From NCBI RefSeq assembly GCF_037969725.1, contig NZ_CP150203.1, forward strand, positions 3,240,001 through 3,304,000: a stretch of 64,000 bases of DNA. The letters are read 5' to 3'. Numbering within the stretch: position 1 is the stretch's first letter; each line of letters opens with the position of its first letter. The stretch comes from Paenibacillus sp. FSL W8-0426 (GTDB lineage Bacteria; Bacillota; Bacilli; Paenibacillales; Paenibacillaceae). The notes beneath the pieces are model-generated. The model did no database searches. It saw nothing but the letters and a program-made list of their open reading frames with translations, and was not told where the DNA came from. The translations under genes and the position numbers were made by a program. This document shows, one piece after another, positions 1 through 7,324 of the stretch.

Positions 1-49
1 ATTGATTTCACGAATATTTATTAGTTTCAGTGTAGACAAACCAATCTGG

Positions 50-205
50 AGAAGCAAAGCGTTCGCCTAAAAGTTTTCTGAAAGAAAACTGCATCGGAAG
101 CATAGGCTTATCCCCGGATTTTCCCTTAGAAAGGGGAATCAAAAAATCCGGGGATAAGAGCGATCGAAAGATGGTACTGCACTCGCAGTGCTTTGTGTGA
201 TTGAT
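50..205. repeat. Structured multi-hairpin intergenic element
   Basis: No gene is seen in the first 239 bases. The stretch folds strongly: a 16-bp perfect stem pairs 107-122 with 143-158, and its loop contains a smaller CCCTT/AAGGGG stem. A 7-bp hairpin lies at 72-90 and a short GCACT/AGTGC hairpin near 181-192. There is no T-tract right after the large stem, so it is not a plain terminator. The form suggests a dispersed repeat or structured RNA, but only one copy is in the window and the orientation is unknown. Confidence 0.5.
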
Positions 206-239
206 TCATGCGGTTTATATAGCGGCTTTTTTTGGTGGG

Positions 240-1211
240 TCATTTTTGGGCGGCACGATTCCAAACGGAGGTTGCGCGTTGTACACGATTGACCATATAA
301 ATTCCGACCGACACGAACAGCAGGGCAATCAGGTTTTTCAGTTCGAAAATGGTTTCCCCCAGAAATAACGCCGATAACAATGCGCCGAAAACGGGAATAA
401 GAAAGTTAAAGACGGAGATTCTGCCCACCTTGTTGTACTTCAGAAGCAAATTCCACAAACCAAACGCAGCTGAGGACAGCACAACCAAATACAGCAGGTT
501 GCCAGTAGACCCCGGCGTAAAGTGCGTCACGCTGCCCCCAAGCAAAACACCTAGCAGGGCAAGTGCCAATCCGCCGACGAACAGGCTGAACCCCGTTACA
601 ATCAACACATCAATGGAGCCTGTCAAATGTTTGGCATAAATGGCCGTAATGGAAAAAATGAGTGCAGCGATAATAATGAACCCTTCCCCTGTAAATGAGA
701 CGGAGAACGTCAGCAGGTCTGAGTGAAAATTGACGATGATTACGCCGATAAATCCGAGTAAACAACCGAAGACTTTATTTTTGCTGAGCTTATCGTTTTG
801 ATATAGGAAATGGGCCAGGACAACGCTGAAAAAGGTCGCCGTTGCATTCATGATCGATCCTTTGACACCGGTCGTATTTGAAACGCCTATATAGAAAAAC
901 ATATATTGCAAGCCTGTTTGCAATACGCCAAGCATGGCGAGGCTTGTCCATTGACGCCCGGACAATTCGAATTTCCGTTTTCGAAAGACACGAAATAGAA
1001 TCAGGAGCAGCAGCCCTGCCAATATGAACCGATACCCGGCAAAAACGAATTTGGACGCAATGTCTTCCGGGGCGATCTCAAAAGCGATATACCCTAGTTT
1101 AATGGACGGGAAAGCACTTCCCCACAACAGGCAGCATAGGCTGGCAACTACGGTTACAAATAAAGGTTTGCTAAATGGGTGTTTTTTTTCGATTGCCGAT
1201 TCTCCGTGCAC
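240..1211 (-). CDS. EamA/DMT-family membrane transporter
   Basis: This is a ten-helix drug/metabolite-type permease of the inner membrane. About 323 residues form two EamA repeats of five hydrophobic helices each; the first begins with LLWGSAFPSIKLGY, the second near the middle with a GLWNLLLKY-type helix pair. The start is set by a GAGGAG ribosome binding site at 1222-1227: GTG at 1211 (10-base spacing) or TTG at 1217 (4-base spacing) both fit, while the ATG at 1259 lies upstream of that site. Substrate unknown; members export amino acids, metabolites or drugs. It is transcribed away from trpS and ends next to the structured element at the window start. Confidence 0.85.
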   Translation of the reverse strand: MHGESAIEKKHPFSKPLFVTVVASLCCLLWGSAFPSIKLGYIAFEIAPEDIASKFVFAGYRFILAGLLLLILFRVFRKRKFELSGRQWTSLAMLGVLQTGLQYMFFYIGVSNTTGVKGSIMNATATFFSVVLAHFLYQNDKLSKNKVFGCLLGFIGVIIVNFHSDLLTFSVSFTGEGFIIIAALIFSITAIYAKHLTGSIDVLIVTGFSLFVGGLALALLGVLLGGSVTHFTPGSTGNLLYLVVLSSAAFGLWNLLLKYNKVGRISVFNFLIPVFGALLSALFLGETIFELKNLIALLFVSVGIYMVNRVQRATSVWNRAAQK

Positions 1212-1449
1212 GTTCAATCTTCTCCTCGCACATTGTATATGTATATGTTCGAATAACACATCCTTCTGACCATATCACAAATGGCCGCCGCTTGTAATCA
1301 AAAATGATAAAATCACGTTCTTTGTCCGACATAGGCAGAGTTTGAGGTTCCGGTTCATCCACCAGGAAAACGTTCAACGGGGCGATGGCCTGGCCATCAA
1401 CATTTAAAGGTTGACATTCCTTCGTTTGTTCATGTAAACTCTTTAACAA
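1171..1449 (-). CDS. Possible small hypothetical protein
   Basis: A 92-codon frame starting with TTG runs toward the EamA gene and overlaps its 5' end by about 40 bases. Its central part (residues 30-75) has a mixed hydrophobic/charged pattern ending in an EKIERARRIG helix, which looks more protein-like than most shadow frames. There is no clear ribosome binding site before the TTG, and the frame lies across the trpS promoter on the other strand. No family is recognised. It may be a remnant or a chance frame. Confidence 0.25.
   Translation of the reverse strand: MLKSLHEQTKECQPLNVDGQAIAPLNVFLVDEPEPQTLPMSDKERDFIIFDYKRRPFVIWSEGCVIRTYTYTMCEEKIERARRIGNRKKTPI
1411..1440 (+). promoter_or_regulatory. 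Promoter of the trpS T-box transcript
   Basis: TTGACA at 1411-1416 and TAAACT at 1435-1440 are separated by 18 bases. They match a housekeeping sigma-A promoter and lie about 30 bases upstream of the first T-box stem. Confidence 0.7.
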
Positions 1450-1467
1450 TTAACCAACAATGATATT

Positions 1468-1738
1468 TAGGCGATGAATGGAAAGAGTAGTTGTGCGAAT
1501 TCGTCCAAGCGAGCCGGCGATTGGTGAGAGGTCCGGCACGAGGCAGCGCAATGAATGGGTCCATTCGCTTCAATCCGAACTTCGTACTGCGAACAGTAGG
1601 CGTTGACGGCATCCCACCGTTATTCCAGGGAGCCCTGTTAGTCGTTTTGACAGGTTAGAGTGCGGCCTTTGGCCGAATTCGGGTGGTAACGCGGAGCCAA
1701 ACACTTCGTCCCTTTACGGGATGAAGTGTTTTTTTTGT
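1468..1738 (+). promoter_or_regulatory. T-box riboswitch leader (tRNA-Trp)
   Basis: The leader has the usual T-box parts in order: an early GAAAGAGTAG segment with the AGTA bulge (about 1479-1490), a long stem I with a candidate UGG specifier triplet at 1556-1558, the T-box sequence GGGTGGTAACGCGG at 1681-1694, and a terminator hairpin pairing 1700-1711 with 1718-1730 followed by a T-run. Uncharged tRNA-Trp would pair with the specifier and the T-box bulge and favour the antiterminator, so trpS is made when charged tRNA-Trp is low. The specifier is placed by eye and agrees with the downstream gene. Confidence 0.9.
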
Positions 1739-1784
1739 TTTGGAAGCCTCGGGATGAAGGACGCGTAAAAGAGGAGGAATAACA

Positions 1785-2771
1785 ATGAACAAACAAATTT
1801 TGTCAGGCATTAAGCCTAGCGGCGACTTGAATATTGGAGGTTATGGCGGGGCACTCAGTCAATTCGTCCAGTATCAACATGATTTTGAGTGTTTTTTCTT
1901 CGTTCCTGATTTGCATGCCATCACTGTGCCGCAGGATCCGCAACAATTGGCACGGCGGACCAGAGAAATCGCGGCGTTCTATATTGCGGCCGGCATTGAC
2001 CCGGCGAAATCCGCCATTTTCCTGCAATCGCAGGTGCCCGCTCACACGGAGCTTGCCTGGTTGCTTGAAACCCAAGCAAGCTTTGGCGAATTGGGCAGAA
2101 TGACCCAGTTCAAAGACAAATCGAACGGGAAAGAATCGGTAAGCTCGGCCTTGTTCACGTATCCGGTCCTTATGGCAGCCGATATCCTGCTCTATCAAGC
2201 GACCCATGTACCTGTCGGCGAAGACCAGAAACAGCATCTGGAATTAACGCGCAATCTGGCCGAACGCTTCAATCATCGTTTCGGGGAGACGTTCGTTGTA
2301 CCTGAACCGCTGATCCAGGACATTGGCAGTCGAATCATGGGATTAGATGATCCCACCAAGAAAATGAGCAAGAGCAATCCGAACCTCAGCAGTTATGTGT
2401 TGATGCTCGATCCTCCTGACACGATCCGGAAGAAATTTGCCCGCGCCGTCACCGATTCGGAGGGCAGCGTACGCTGTGACTGGGACACCAAGCCTGCCGT
2501 CAGCAATCTGATCGAAATCTATTCGGTGTTTGCCAACGAACCCGTGGAAATCATCGAGAAGAGATACGCCGGTGAGGGTTACGGCACGTTCAAAAAGGAT
2601 TTGGCAGAGGTCGTGGTTGACAAATTAGTACCCATTCAGGAAAAATTCAAGGAAATCGTAGATTCCCGGGAGTTGGACGATATTCTGAAACGAGGTGCCC
2701 AAAAAGCATCCGAGAAAGCATATGACACCCTAAAACGCGCCAAACAGGCGATGGGTTTGGTCACATTTTAA
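1785..2771 (+). CDS. trpS: Tryptophanyl-tRNA synthetase
   Basis: Class I aminoacyl-tRNA synthetase that attaches tryptophan to tRNA-Trp in the cytoplasm. It has 328 residues, the usual length. The HIGH-type motif is near residues 14-20 in the form SGDLNIGGY, preceded by the GIKPSG segment typical of TrpRS, and KMSKS lies near residue 195. ATG follows a GAGGAGG site at 1771-1777. It stands alone behind a T-box leader, which matches the product. Many Paenibacillus genomes carry more than one trpS, so this could be one of two copies. Confidence 0.97.
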   Translation: MNKQILSGIKPSGDLNIGGYGGALSQFVQYQHDFECFFFVPDLHAITVPQDPQQLARRTREIAAFYIAAGIDPAKSAIFLQSQVPAHTELAWLLETQASFGELGRMTQFKDKSNGKESVSSALFTYPVLMAADILLYQATHVPVGEDQKQHLELTRNLAERFNHRFGETFVVPEPLIQDIGSRIMGLDDPTKKMSKSNPNLSSYVLMLDPPDTIRKKFARAVTDSEGSVRCDWDTKPAVSNLIEIYSVFANEPVEIIEKRYAGEGYGTFKKDLAEVVVDKLVPIQEKFKEIVDSRELDDILKRGAQKASEKAYDTLKRAKQAMGLVTF

Positions 2772-2874
2772 ATGAAAGCCTGGATTCGTGTTTTTGAAAC
2801 ATGAATAAAAGCAGCCTACGAATGGCAACATAAAAAAGTGGTATACTTCTATTTTCCAGAGGAGGTCTCCTTTT

Positions 2875-3003
2875 ATGGCACGCCAGAAAAGAAGGCAGGA
2901 AGCTGCTTGGAAGTCACGAAAGCAAGAACAGCATCCTCATGGCAAAATCAAATCGCTCAAAGAATTATCAAGCGAATATGACGAGAAGCATACTACGTTA
3001 TAG
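2875..3003 (+). CDS. Small basic protein of 42 residues
   Basis: ATG at 2875 follows a strong AGAGGAGGT site at 2858-2866, and the frame ends at 3001-3003 directly before a hairpin terminator. The protein is very basic and hydrophilic (MARQKRRQEAAWKSRKQEQ at its start) with no membrane segment or cysteine, and would be helical. A TATACT box at 2842-2847 could be the -10 of its own promoter, but no good -35 is visible. Function unknown; nucleic-acid or ribosome binding is a guess from charge. The ribosome binding site and terminator are the main support. Confidence 0.6.
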   Translation: MARQKRRQEAAWKSRKQEQHPHGKIKSLKELSSEYDEKHTTL

Positions 3004-3010
3004 GTGGAAG

Positions 3011-3040
3011 GCTGTCGGTATTTTACCGGCAGTCTTTTGC
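3011..3040 (+). terminator. Rho-independent terminator
   Basis: CTGTCGGTA pairs with TACCGGCAG around a short T-rich loop and is followed by TCTTTTGC. It lies just after the 42-residue gene and before the convergent YeiH-type gene. Confidence 0.65.
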
Positions 3041-3063
3041 ATTTTAGAAGCTTGCCAAATGGC

Positions 3064-4119
3064 TCAGGATCGACCTAGGCCTAACATGTTCACCAATATA
3101 TATCCCATAAATGCAAGCAGCACCGAACCGATAAAACCGGCGGCCAAAGCGTTTAAACCCATTCGTCGAAATGTACCTGTATCTACATTGAGTCCCAGGC
3201 CAGCCATCGCCATCGCAATGAGCAAATAAGCCGCGAAAACGATCTGGTTTGCTGCCGCTGCAGGGATGATCTGCAATGTATTCACCGCACTCATCGCAAG
3301 GAAACCAAAAATGAACCAAGGGATGGGAATAGATTTCCAACCTTTCTTATCCGGAACGCCCGTTTCTGCATGTTTGCAGCCTTCCTTGCGATGAGTCCAA
3401 AATCCGATCAGGAGCGCAACGGGCACCAGCATCGCTACACGGGTTAGTTTAACGATGACGGCCAGATCGACAGCCTCTTTGCCAACAGGTTCGGCGGCTG
3501 CGATGACATGTGCGATTTCATGTAAAGTAGCTCCGGCGAAAATGCCGTACCCCGAAGGGGATAAATGGAGCATAGGATATAGCAGCGTATAGCCGAGTGT
3601 AAAAATAGTGCCCAGAATCGCAACGGCGGCAGCAGCGATAGCTGTTTCTTCGTCTTTGGCTTTCATTTGCGGGGAAATGGCAACCACCGCCGCGGCTCCG
3701 CAAATGGCTGTTCCGCATGCCGTTAACAGTCCCAATCGTTTCTCTACTTTGAACAGTTTTGCAATGCCGTACACGGCACATATCGTTATCGTTATGTTCA
3801 GGATGGAGATCAGGGCGACCTTCGGTCCGGCGTGAACAATATCCCGCATATTCAGCCGCATGCCAAGCAAGATGATTCCGTAACGCAGCAGTTTTTTTGC
3901 TGAAAATGAAATTCCGTTTGCGATACGTTGCGGTACTCCCATAACCATTCTCCAGAGCATGCCGAACAGGATGGCAAGCACGAGTTGTCCCATAATGCTA
4001 AGAAAAGGAAAGCCGGCTGCATATTTGGCGGCAAGCGCAAGACTCAAAGTAAGACCAATCCCCAGCGTAAACCCCCATTTATTCGTTTTTACTTGTTGCA
4101 AGGCAGAGGTTTGAATCAT
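3064..4119 (-). CDS. YeiH-family (UPF0324) putative exporter
   Basis: Polytopic inner-membrane protein of the YeiH/PSE family, with about ten hydrophobic segments. Family marks are the LLRYGIILLGMRL segment, TACGTAICGAAAV near the middle, and the AGATLHEIAHVIAA segment. The family is annotated as putative sulfate exporter, but the substrate is not established. A GGATGTGA site supports ATG at 4119; the ATG at 4134 has no upstream site and would add five residues. It is divergent from a LysR regulator, an arrangement also known for yeiE/yeiH in enterobacteria, so the regulator probably controls it. Confidence 0.85.
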   Translation of the reverse strand: MIQTSALQQVKTNKWGFTLGIGLTLSLALAAKYAAGFPFLSIMGQLVLAILFGMLWRMVMGVPQRIANGISFSAKKLLRYGIILLGMRLNMRDIVHAGPKVALISILNITITICAVYGIAKLFKVEKRLGLLTACGTAICGAAAVVAISPQMKAKDEETAIAAAAVAILGTIFTLGYTLLYPMLHLSPSGYGIFAGATLHEIAHVIAAAEPVGKEAVDLAVIVKLTRVAMLVPVALLIGFWTHRKEGCKHAETGVPDKKGWKSIPIPWFIFGFLAMSAVNTLQIIPAAAANQIVFAAYLLIAMAMAGLGLNVDTGTFRRMGLNALAAGFIGSVLLAFMGYILVNMLGLGRS

Positions 4120-4156
4120 TGTTATCACATCCATTTTTAGTTGTTCATTTTCATGT

Positions 4157-4215
4157 ATAACTATAATGAGTTATGATTACAAAGAGAAATATGAGGTTGA
4201 AATGCTTATCATAAC
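4157..4215. promoter_or_regulatory. Dyad operators between yeiH-like and lysR-like genes
   Basis: A perfect ATAACT/AGTTAT dyad with a 6-base spacer spans 4157-4174, and an 8-base inverted pair GTTATGAT (4170-4177) and ATCATAAC (4208-4215) overlaps it. Both lie in the 148-base divergent spacer. T-N11-A type dyads here are where a LysR regulator normally binds to control itself and the opposite gene. Confidence 0.55.
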
Positions 4216-4267
4216 AAAACATAATGATTGATCGAAATGTATATGGATATTAAGTTGGAGGGAAACC

Positions 4268-5161
4268 ATGATTGTCGAAACGTTGAAAGTATACGTAACC
4301 GTGGTGGAGCAGCGCAATTTCTCTCGGGCCGCGGAAATATTGCATTTATCGCAGCCTGGCGTCAGTTTGCACATTCGCAATCTGGAAAAGGAATTTAATG
4401 TAAAGCTGCTGCATCGTTCACCGAAGTGGGTAAAGTTGACCGAAGCGGGCGAGCTGCTCTATGTTCGTGCCAAGGAAATGCTGAATGTGTACGAGTCGGT
4501 AAAATTGGATATTGCTCGATTGCATGATGACGTAAGCGGAACGTTACAGATCGGAGCCAGTTTTACAATCGGTGAATATGTGCTGCCTCGTCTGTTTGCA
4601 TCGTTTGCGAAGCAATACCCCGAAGTCGAAATGGGGGTGTTTATCGGAAATTCCGCTCAAGTTGTTGAGGCTATTCGGGATAACAATATGGATATGGGCT
4701 TGATCGAAGAGGATATCGAGGCCCATGATCTGGCGGTGACACCTTTTATGAAGGACGAGTTGATTATCGTGGCGGCTGAAGGACACCCACTGACGCTGTC
4801 GGATGTGGTTGACGTAGAGCGATTACAGGATCAGGTATGGGTTCTTCGCGAGAGCGGTTCTGGAACAAGGGCTGCCAGCGATCGGTTCTTGGCTCAGACG
4901 GGTTTAAGGATTGAGCGTTCATATGTATTTAACAGCAGCCAGGGCGTCAAAGAAGCCGTGTTCTCCGGATTGGGCATGGCCATGTTGTCTCGCTGGGTCG
5001 TAAAAAGGGAACTCACCGCCGGATTGTTGAAGGAAATATCCATTCCAGGAATCCGTCTCGAACGGAACTTTTCATTCGTTCGCCGCACGGGTCAAGTTCC
5101 TTCCAGAGCAAATGAAGTGTTTTCGGAAAGATTGCTTACATTGGACAACCATTTTATATAA
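4268..5161 (+). CDS. LysR-family transcriptional regulator
   Basis: DNA-binding regulator of 297 residues, standard for the family. Residues 1-60 form the winged helix-turn-helix (VVEQRNFSRAAEILHLSQPG), and residues about 90-290 the periplasmic-binding-like effector domain. The order resembles CysL/YeiE-type members. ATG follows GGAGGG at 4257-4262. It is divergent from the YeiH-type exporter with paired dyads between them, so it probably activates that gene and represses itself. The effector is unknown. Confidence 0.92.
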   Translation: MIVETLKVYVTVVEQRNFSRAAEILHLSQPGVSLHIRNLEKEFNVKLLHRSPKWVKLTEAGELLYVRAKEMLNVYESVKLDIARLHDDVSGTLQIGASFTIGEYVLPRLFASFAKQYPEVEMGVFIGNSAQVVEAIRDNNMDMGLIEEDIEAHDLAVTPFMKDELIIVAAEGHPLTLSDVVDVERLQDQVWVLRESGSGTRAASDRFLAQTGLRIERSYVFNSSQGVKEAVFSGLGMAMLSRWVVKRELTAGLLKEISIPGIRLERNFSFVRRTGQVPSRANEVFSERLLTLDNHFI

Positions 5162-5190
5162 TCAGATTGGCCTGAAGACTTCTAAACCTT

Positions 5191-5219
5191 TTGACGCCAG
5201 TTTGGTTCATAAGTATAAT
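5191..5219 (+). promoter_or_regulatory. Sigma-A promoter of the ribonuclease gene
   Basis: TTGACG at 5191-5196, a 17-base spacer, and TATAAT at 5214-5219 make a near-consensus promoter about 50 bases before the GTG start. Confidence 0.8.
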
Positions 5220-5267
5220 AAATTGTTATTGATTGCTAATCATACGACGTAAAAGGAGCAAACCGCA

Positions 5268-5705
5268 GTGGCTTTAAAAAAATGGATATCCACCTTACTT
5301 ATTATTCTATCTACATTATTGTTCGCAGGCTGTTCTCTTCAATCATTGCCCGATATCGGTTCATCGCAAGCAGGGGCGGCGCAGACGCAATTTGATGAAG
5401 TTGCCGAGTATATCAGTGAACATCATGAACTTCCGGATTATTATATTACCAAGAAAGAGGCCAGGGAGCTTGGATGGAAGCCAAGCGAGGGCAATTTGGA
5501 CAAAGTTGCTCCCGGCAAAAGCATTGGCGGTGACGTATTTCAGAACCGGGAAGGGTTGCTGCCCAAAAAGAAAGGGCGGACCTGGTACGAGGCTGACATA
5601 AATTATTCAGGCGGCACGCGGGGAAGCGACCGGATTTTATACTCCAATGACGGACTGATCTATAAAACGACTGACCATTACCAAACATTTGAACAAATAA
5701 AATAA
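5268..5705 (+). CDS. Barnase-type ribonuclease with lipoprotein-like signal
   Basis: Guanyl-specific secreted ribonuclease of the barnase (N1/T1) family. All residues of the barnase active site can be matched: Lys of ITKKEA, Glu of YEADINY, the two Arg of TRGSDRILY and His of TTDHYQTF. The N-terminus (residues 1-21) is a signal peptide ending LLFAGC, which reads as a lipobox with Phe at -3, so the enzyme may be anchored to the outer face of the membrane rather than freely released. GTG at 5268 follows AAAAGGAGC. No barstar-like inhibitor gene is adjacent; in Bacillus amyloliquefaciens barstar is also encoded elsewhere. A terminator follows. Confidence 0.93.
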   Translation: MALKKWISTLLIILSTLLFAGCSLQSLPDIGSSQAGAAQTQFDEVAEYISEHHELPDYYITKKEARELGWKPSEGNLDKVAPGKSIGGDVFQNREGLLPKKKGRTWYEADINYSGGTRGSDRILYSNDGLIYKTTDHYQTFEQIK

Positions 5706-5774
5706 ACGTGAAGATCAAGCGCTAGAATCATAACTGAAGGGAAAAACCAGATTTTTACCCATGAAAGCCAGGAG

Positions 5775-5797
5775 GCCGCTGCTAGCGGCTTTTTTTT
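5775..5797 (+). terminator. Rho-independent terminator
   Basis: GCCGCT and AGCGGC (5775-5789) form a hairpin with a 3-base loop, followed by eight T. Confidence 0.85.
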
Positions 5798-5829
5798 GCG
5801 TACAAAAGGATTATAAACAAAAGGGGATG

Positions 5830-5844
5830 TGATAAAATTTATCA
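5830..5844. promoter_or_regulatory. Palindrome before the tubby-like gene
   Basis: TGATAAAATTTATCA is a perfect 7-1-7 palindrome lying 16 bases before the start codon of the next gene. It could be a repressor operator or overlap a -10 element. No family of regulator can be named from it. Confidence 0.4.
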
Positions 5845-5860
5845 TGAAAGGGAGGTATCG

Positions 5861-6385
5861 ATGAAGACGTTTTATTATACTCCACCAAAGCTGAAAGCTT
5901 CGACCCGACGGATTGAGGTAAAGGATGAACAGGGAAATGTATCCTGTACATTCCGACGAATTTATCCGAATGCTCTAGTAAAGTGGGGCAATGTCATTTT
6001 TGATATCGATTGGTCTGCGAGTGTTGAAGTGTATTCTTCAGAAGGTCAACCGATATTTCAATGCTCCAAAAAGACGCCATGGATCGGTAAACCGGAATAC
6101 TTCGTTAAAAACAATCGTACTCAAGATACTTTCCGTGTAACCTACACCACATGGCAAAAGGTTGCTCCAGAGTTTAAGGTCACCCATCGAGATCAAGAGT
6201 ATGTGGTAAAAAAAGATCTGTTTGATTGGGCCAAGTTCATGCAATCGGGCGAAGTATTGGCAAAATGGCAAATGAAACCAAGCGAATGGTTTAAGGTAAG
6301 ATTGGAGATTGAAGCCGATTGTCCCATACAAGAGCCGGGATTTTTCGTGGCACTGTTCCAAAGCATTTTCTATATCGGGGATTGA
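5861..6385 (+). CDS. Tubby C-terminal-like (LURP-one type) protein
   Basis: Protein of 174 residues, rich in alternating hydrophobic/polar strands and without signal peptide or membrane helix. The run of short strands (IFDIDWSASVEVYS, PIFQCSKK, FKVTHRDQEYVVKKD) resembles the tubby/LOR-fold proteins often annotated in Paenibacillus and Bacillus, which act as lipid- or membrane-associated scaffolds of unknown role. A GGGAGGT site precedes the ATG. The assignment rests on fold-like pattern, not on a catalytic motif. Confidence 0.6.
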   Translation: MKTFYYTPPKLKASTRRIEVKDEQGNVSCTFRRIYPNALVKWGNVIFDIDWSASVEVYSSEGQPIFQCSKKTPWIGKPEYFVKNNRTQDTFRVTYTTWQKVAPEFKVTHRDQEYVVKKDLFDWAKFMQSGEVLAKWQMKPSEWFKVRLEIEADCPIQEPGFFVALFQSIFYIGD

Positions 6386-6432
6386 CGACATCAGCATGAC
6401 AAGCAAAATATATGATAAGAGGGGGGACGATC

Positions 6433-6819
6433 ATGGAACATGTATCCGATGCAGTAAAGCAGGAATCCATAACATCTTTTCAATCGACCATAAACAAGTG
6501 CGAAAATGCATTGGCGCAAATGACGGAGAAAGGCGCAAATACCACCTTAATCAAGAAAAGGCTGCATGCGCTGTACATAGGCTTGGCGATCTTGAATCAC
6601 ACTTGGGATCAGAGAACGCATTCGTTTGCCCGGGAAGATTTGACGGAAGCTCGCCATATTCTTACTGGTTTGTTTCCGTCCCTAGAGCGCGCCTATGCCA
6701 AGTCGAAAGAAGGCAGCCCTCAAAGAACGCTGCTGGAACGAAGAATGAAATCGCTGGATCTCGCGGTGCAAGCCATAGATGATCTTTTGAATGATCCTTC
6801 TTCTAACTGCATAACGTAG
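6433..6819 (+). CDS. Unknown helical protein
   Basis: A 128-residue protein with no recognised family. It is almost entirely amphipathic helix (TINKCENALAQMTEKGA, KKRLHALYIGLAIL, KSLDLAVQAIDDLLND), without signal peptide or membrane segment. The ATG at 6433 is preferred over the in-frame ATG at 6412 because a purine-rich AGAGGGGGGA site lies just before it. The pattern suggests a helical bundle or a dimerising accessory protein. It may be cotranscribed with the tubby-like gene 47 bases upstream; a terminator follows. Confidence 0.75.
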   Translation: MEHVSDAVKQESITSFQSTINKCENALAQMTEKGANTTLIKKRLHALYIGLAILNHTWDQRTHSFAREDLTEARHILTGLFPSLERAYAKSKEGSPQRTLLERRMKSLDLAVQAIDDLLNDPSSNCIT

Positions 6820-6842
6820 GGCCGAGTTCAAAGCCGCCTAAG

Positions 6843-6877
6843 AAGAACTTCCATGAAGTAATGGGGGTTCTTTTTTT
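6843..6877 (+). terminator. Rho-independent terminator
   Basis: AGAACTTCCAT pairs with ATGGGGGTTCT around a 6-base loop, followed by a run of seven T. Confidence 0.8.
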
Positions 6878-6932
6878 GTCAACACAAGAGCATAAGATTG
6901 TTCAGGCAAAGTAATACTACAAAAACAGTACC

Positions 6933-6961
6933 TTGACAGTCACAGTAATGTATCGTATTAT
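6933..6961 (+). promoter_or_regulatory. Promoter of the padR operon
   Basis: TTGACA at 6933-6938 and TATTAT at 6956-6961 are spaced by 17 bases. AT-rich partial dyads (TAATG...ATTA) overlap the -10 region, where an autoregulating PadR repressor would be expected to bind. Confidence 0.8.
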
Positions 6962-6981
6962 GCAATTGTGGAGGTGATTGT

Positions 6982-7311
6982 ATGAGCGAAAACAAAATCA
7001 CATCCGACCTGCTGCGCGGACATACGGATACGATGATCTTACGGCTCTTGTTCGAAGCTGACCGCTATGGCTATGAAATTGTGAAGCTGATTGCCGAGCG
7101 CTCGGGTGGCAAGTATGAATTAAAAGAAGCCACGATGTACTCCAGCGTCCGCCGGCTCGAGGCAGACGGTGATATCGAGTGGTATTGGGGCGATGAGTCT
7201 CAGGGCGGACGGCGTAAATATTTCCGAATTACCGAAAAGGGCAAGGAGACTTACGCCAACAACAAAAGCAATTGGGAGTATGCAAAACGCGTGCTCGAAA
7301 ACCTGTTATAG
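6982..7311 (+). CDS. PadR-family transcriptional regulator
   Basis: Small winged-helix repressor of 109 residues. The family signature is clear: LRGHTDTMILRLLFEADRYGYEIV at the start, then KEATMYSSVRRLE and the wing EWYWGDESQGGRRKYFRITEKG. PadR proteins usually repress a neighbouring exporter and their own gene until a drug or toxic compound binds. It heads an operon with the HAAS-pentapeptide protein 13 bases downstream and the ABC exporter after that, which suits this role. Confidence 0.95.
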   Translation: MSENKITSDLLRGHTDTMILRLLFEADRYGYEIVKLIAERSGGKYELKEATMYSSVRRLEADGDIEWYWGDESQGGRRKYFRITEKGKETYANNKSNWEYAKRVLENLL

Positions 7312-7324
7312 GGGGCTTGATGTG

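Noticed and set aside
5706..6900. Search for a barstar inhibitor next to the barnase homologue
   Set aside because: Neither downstream protein has barstar-like sequence; the next gene is tubby-like.
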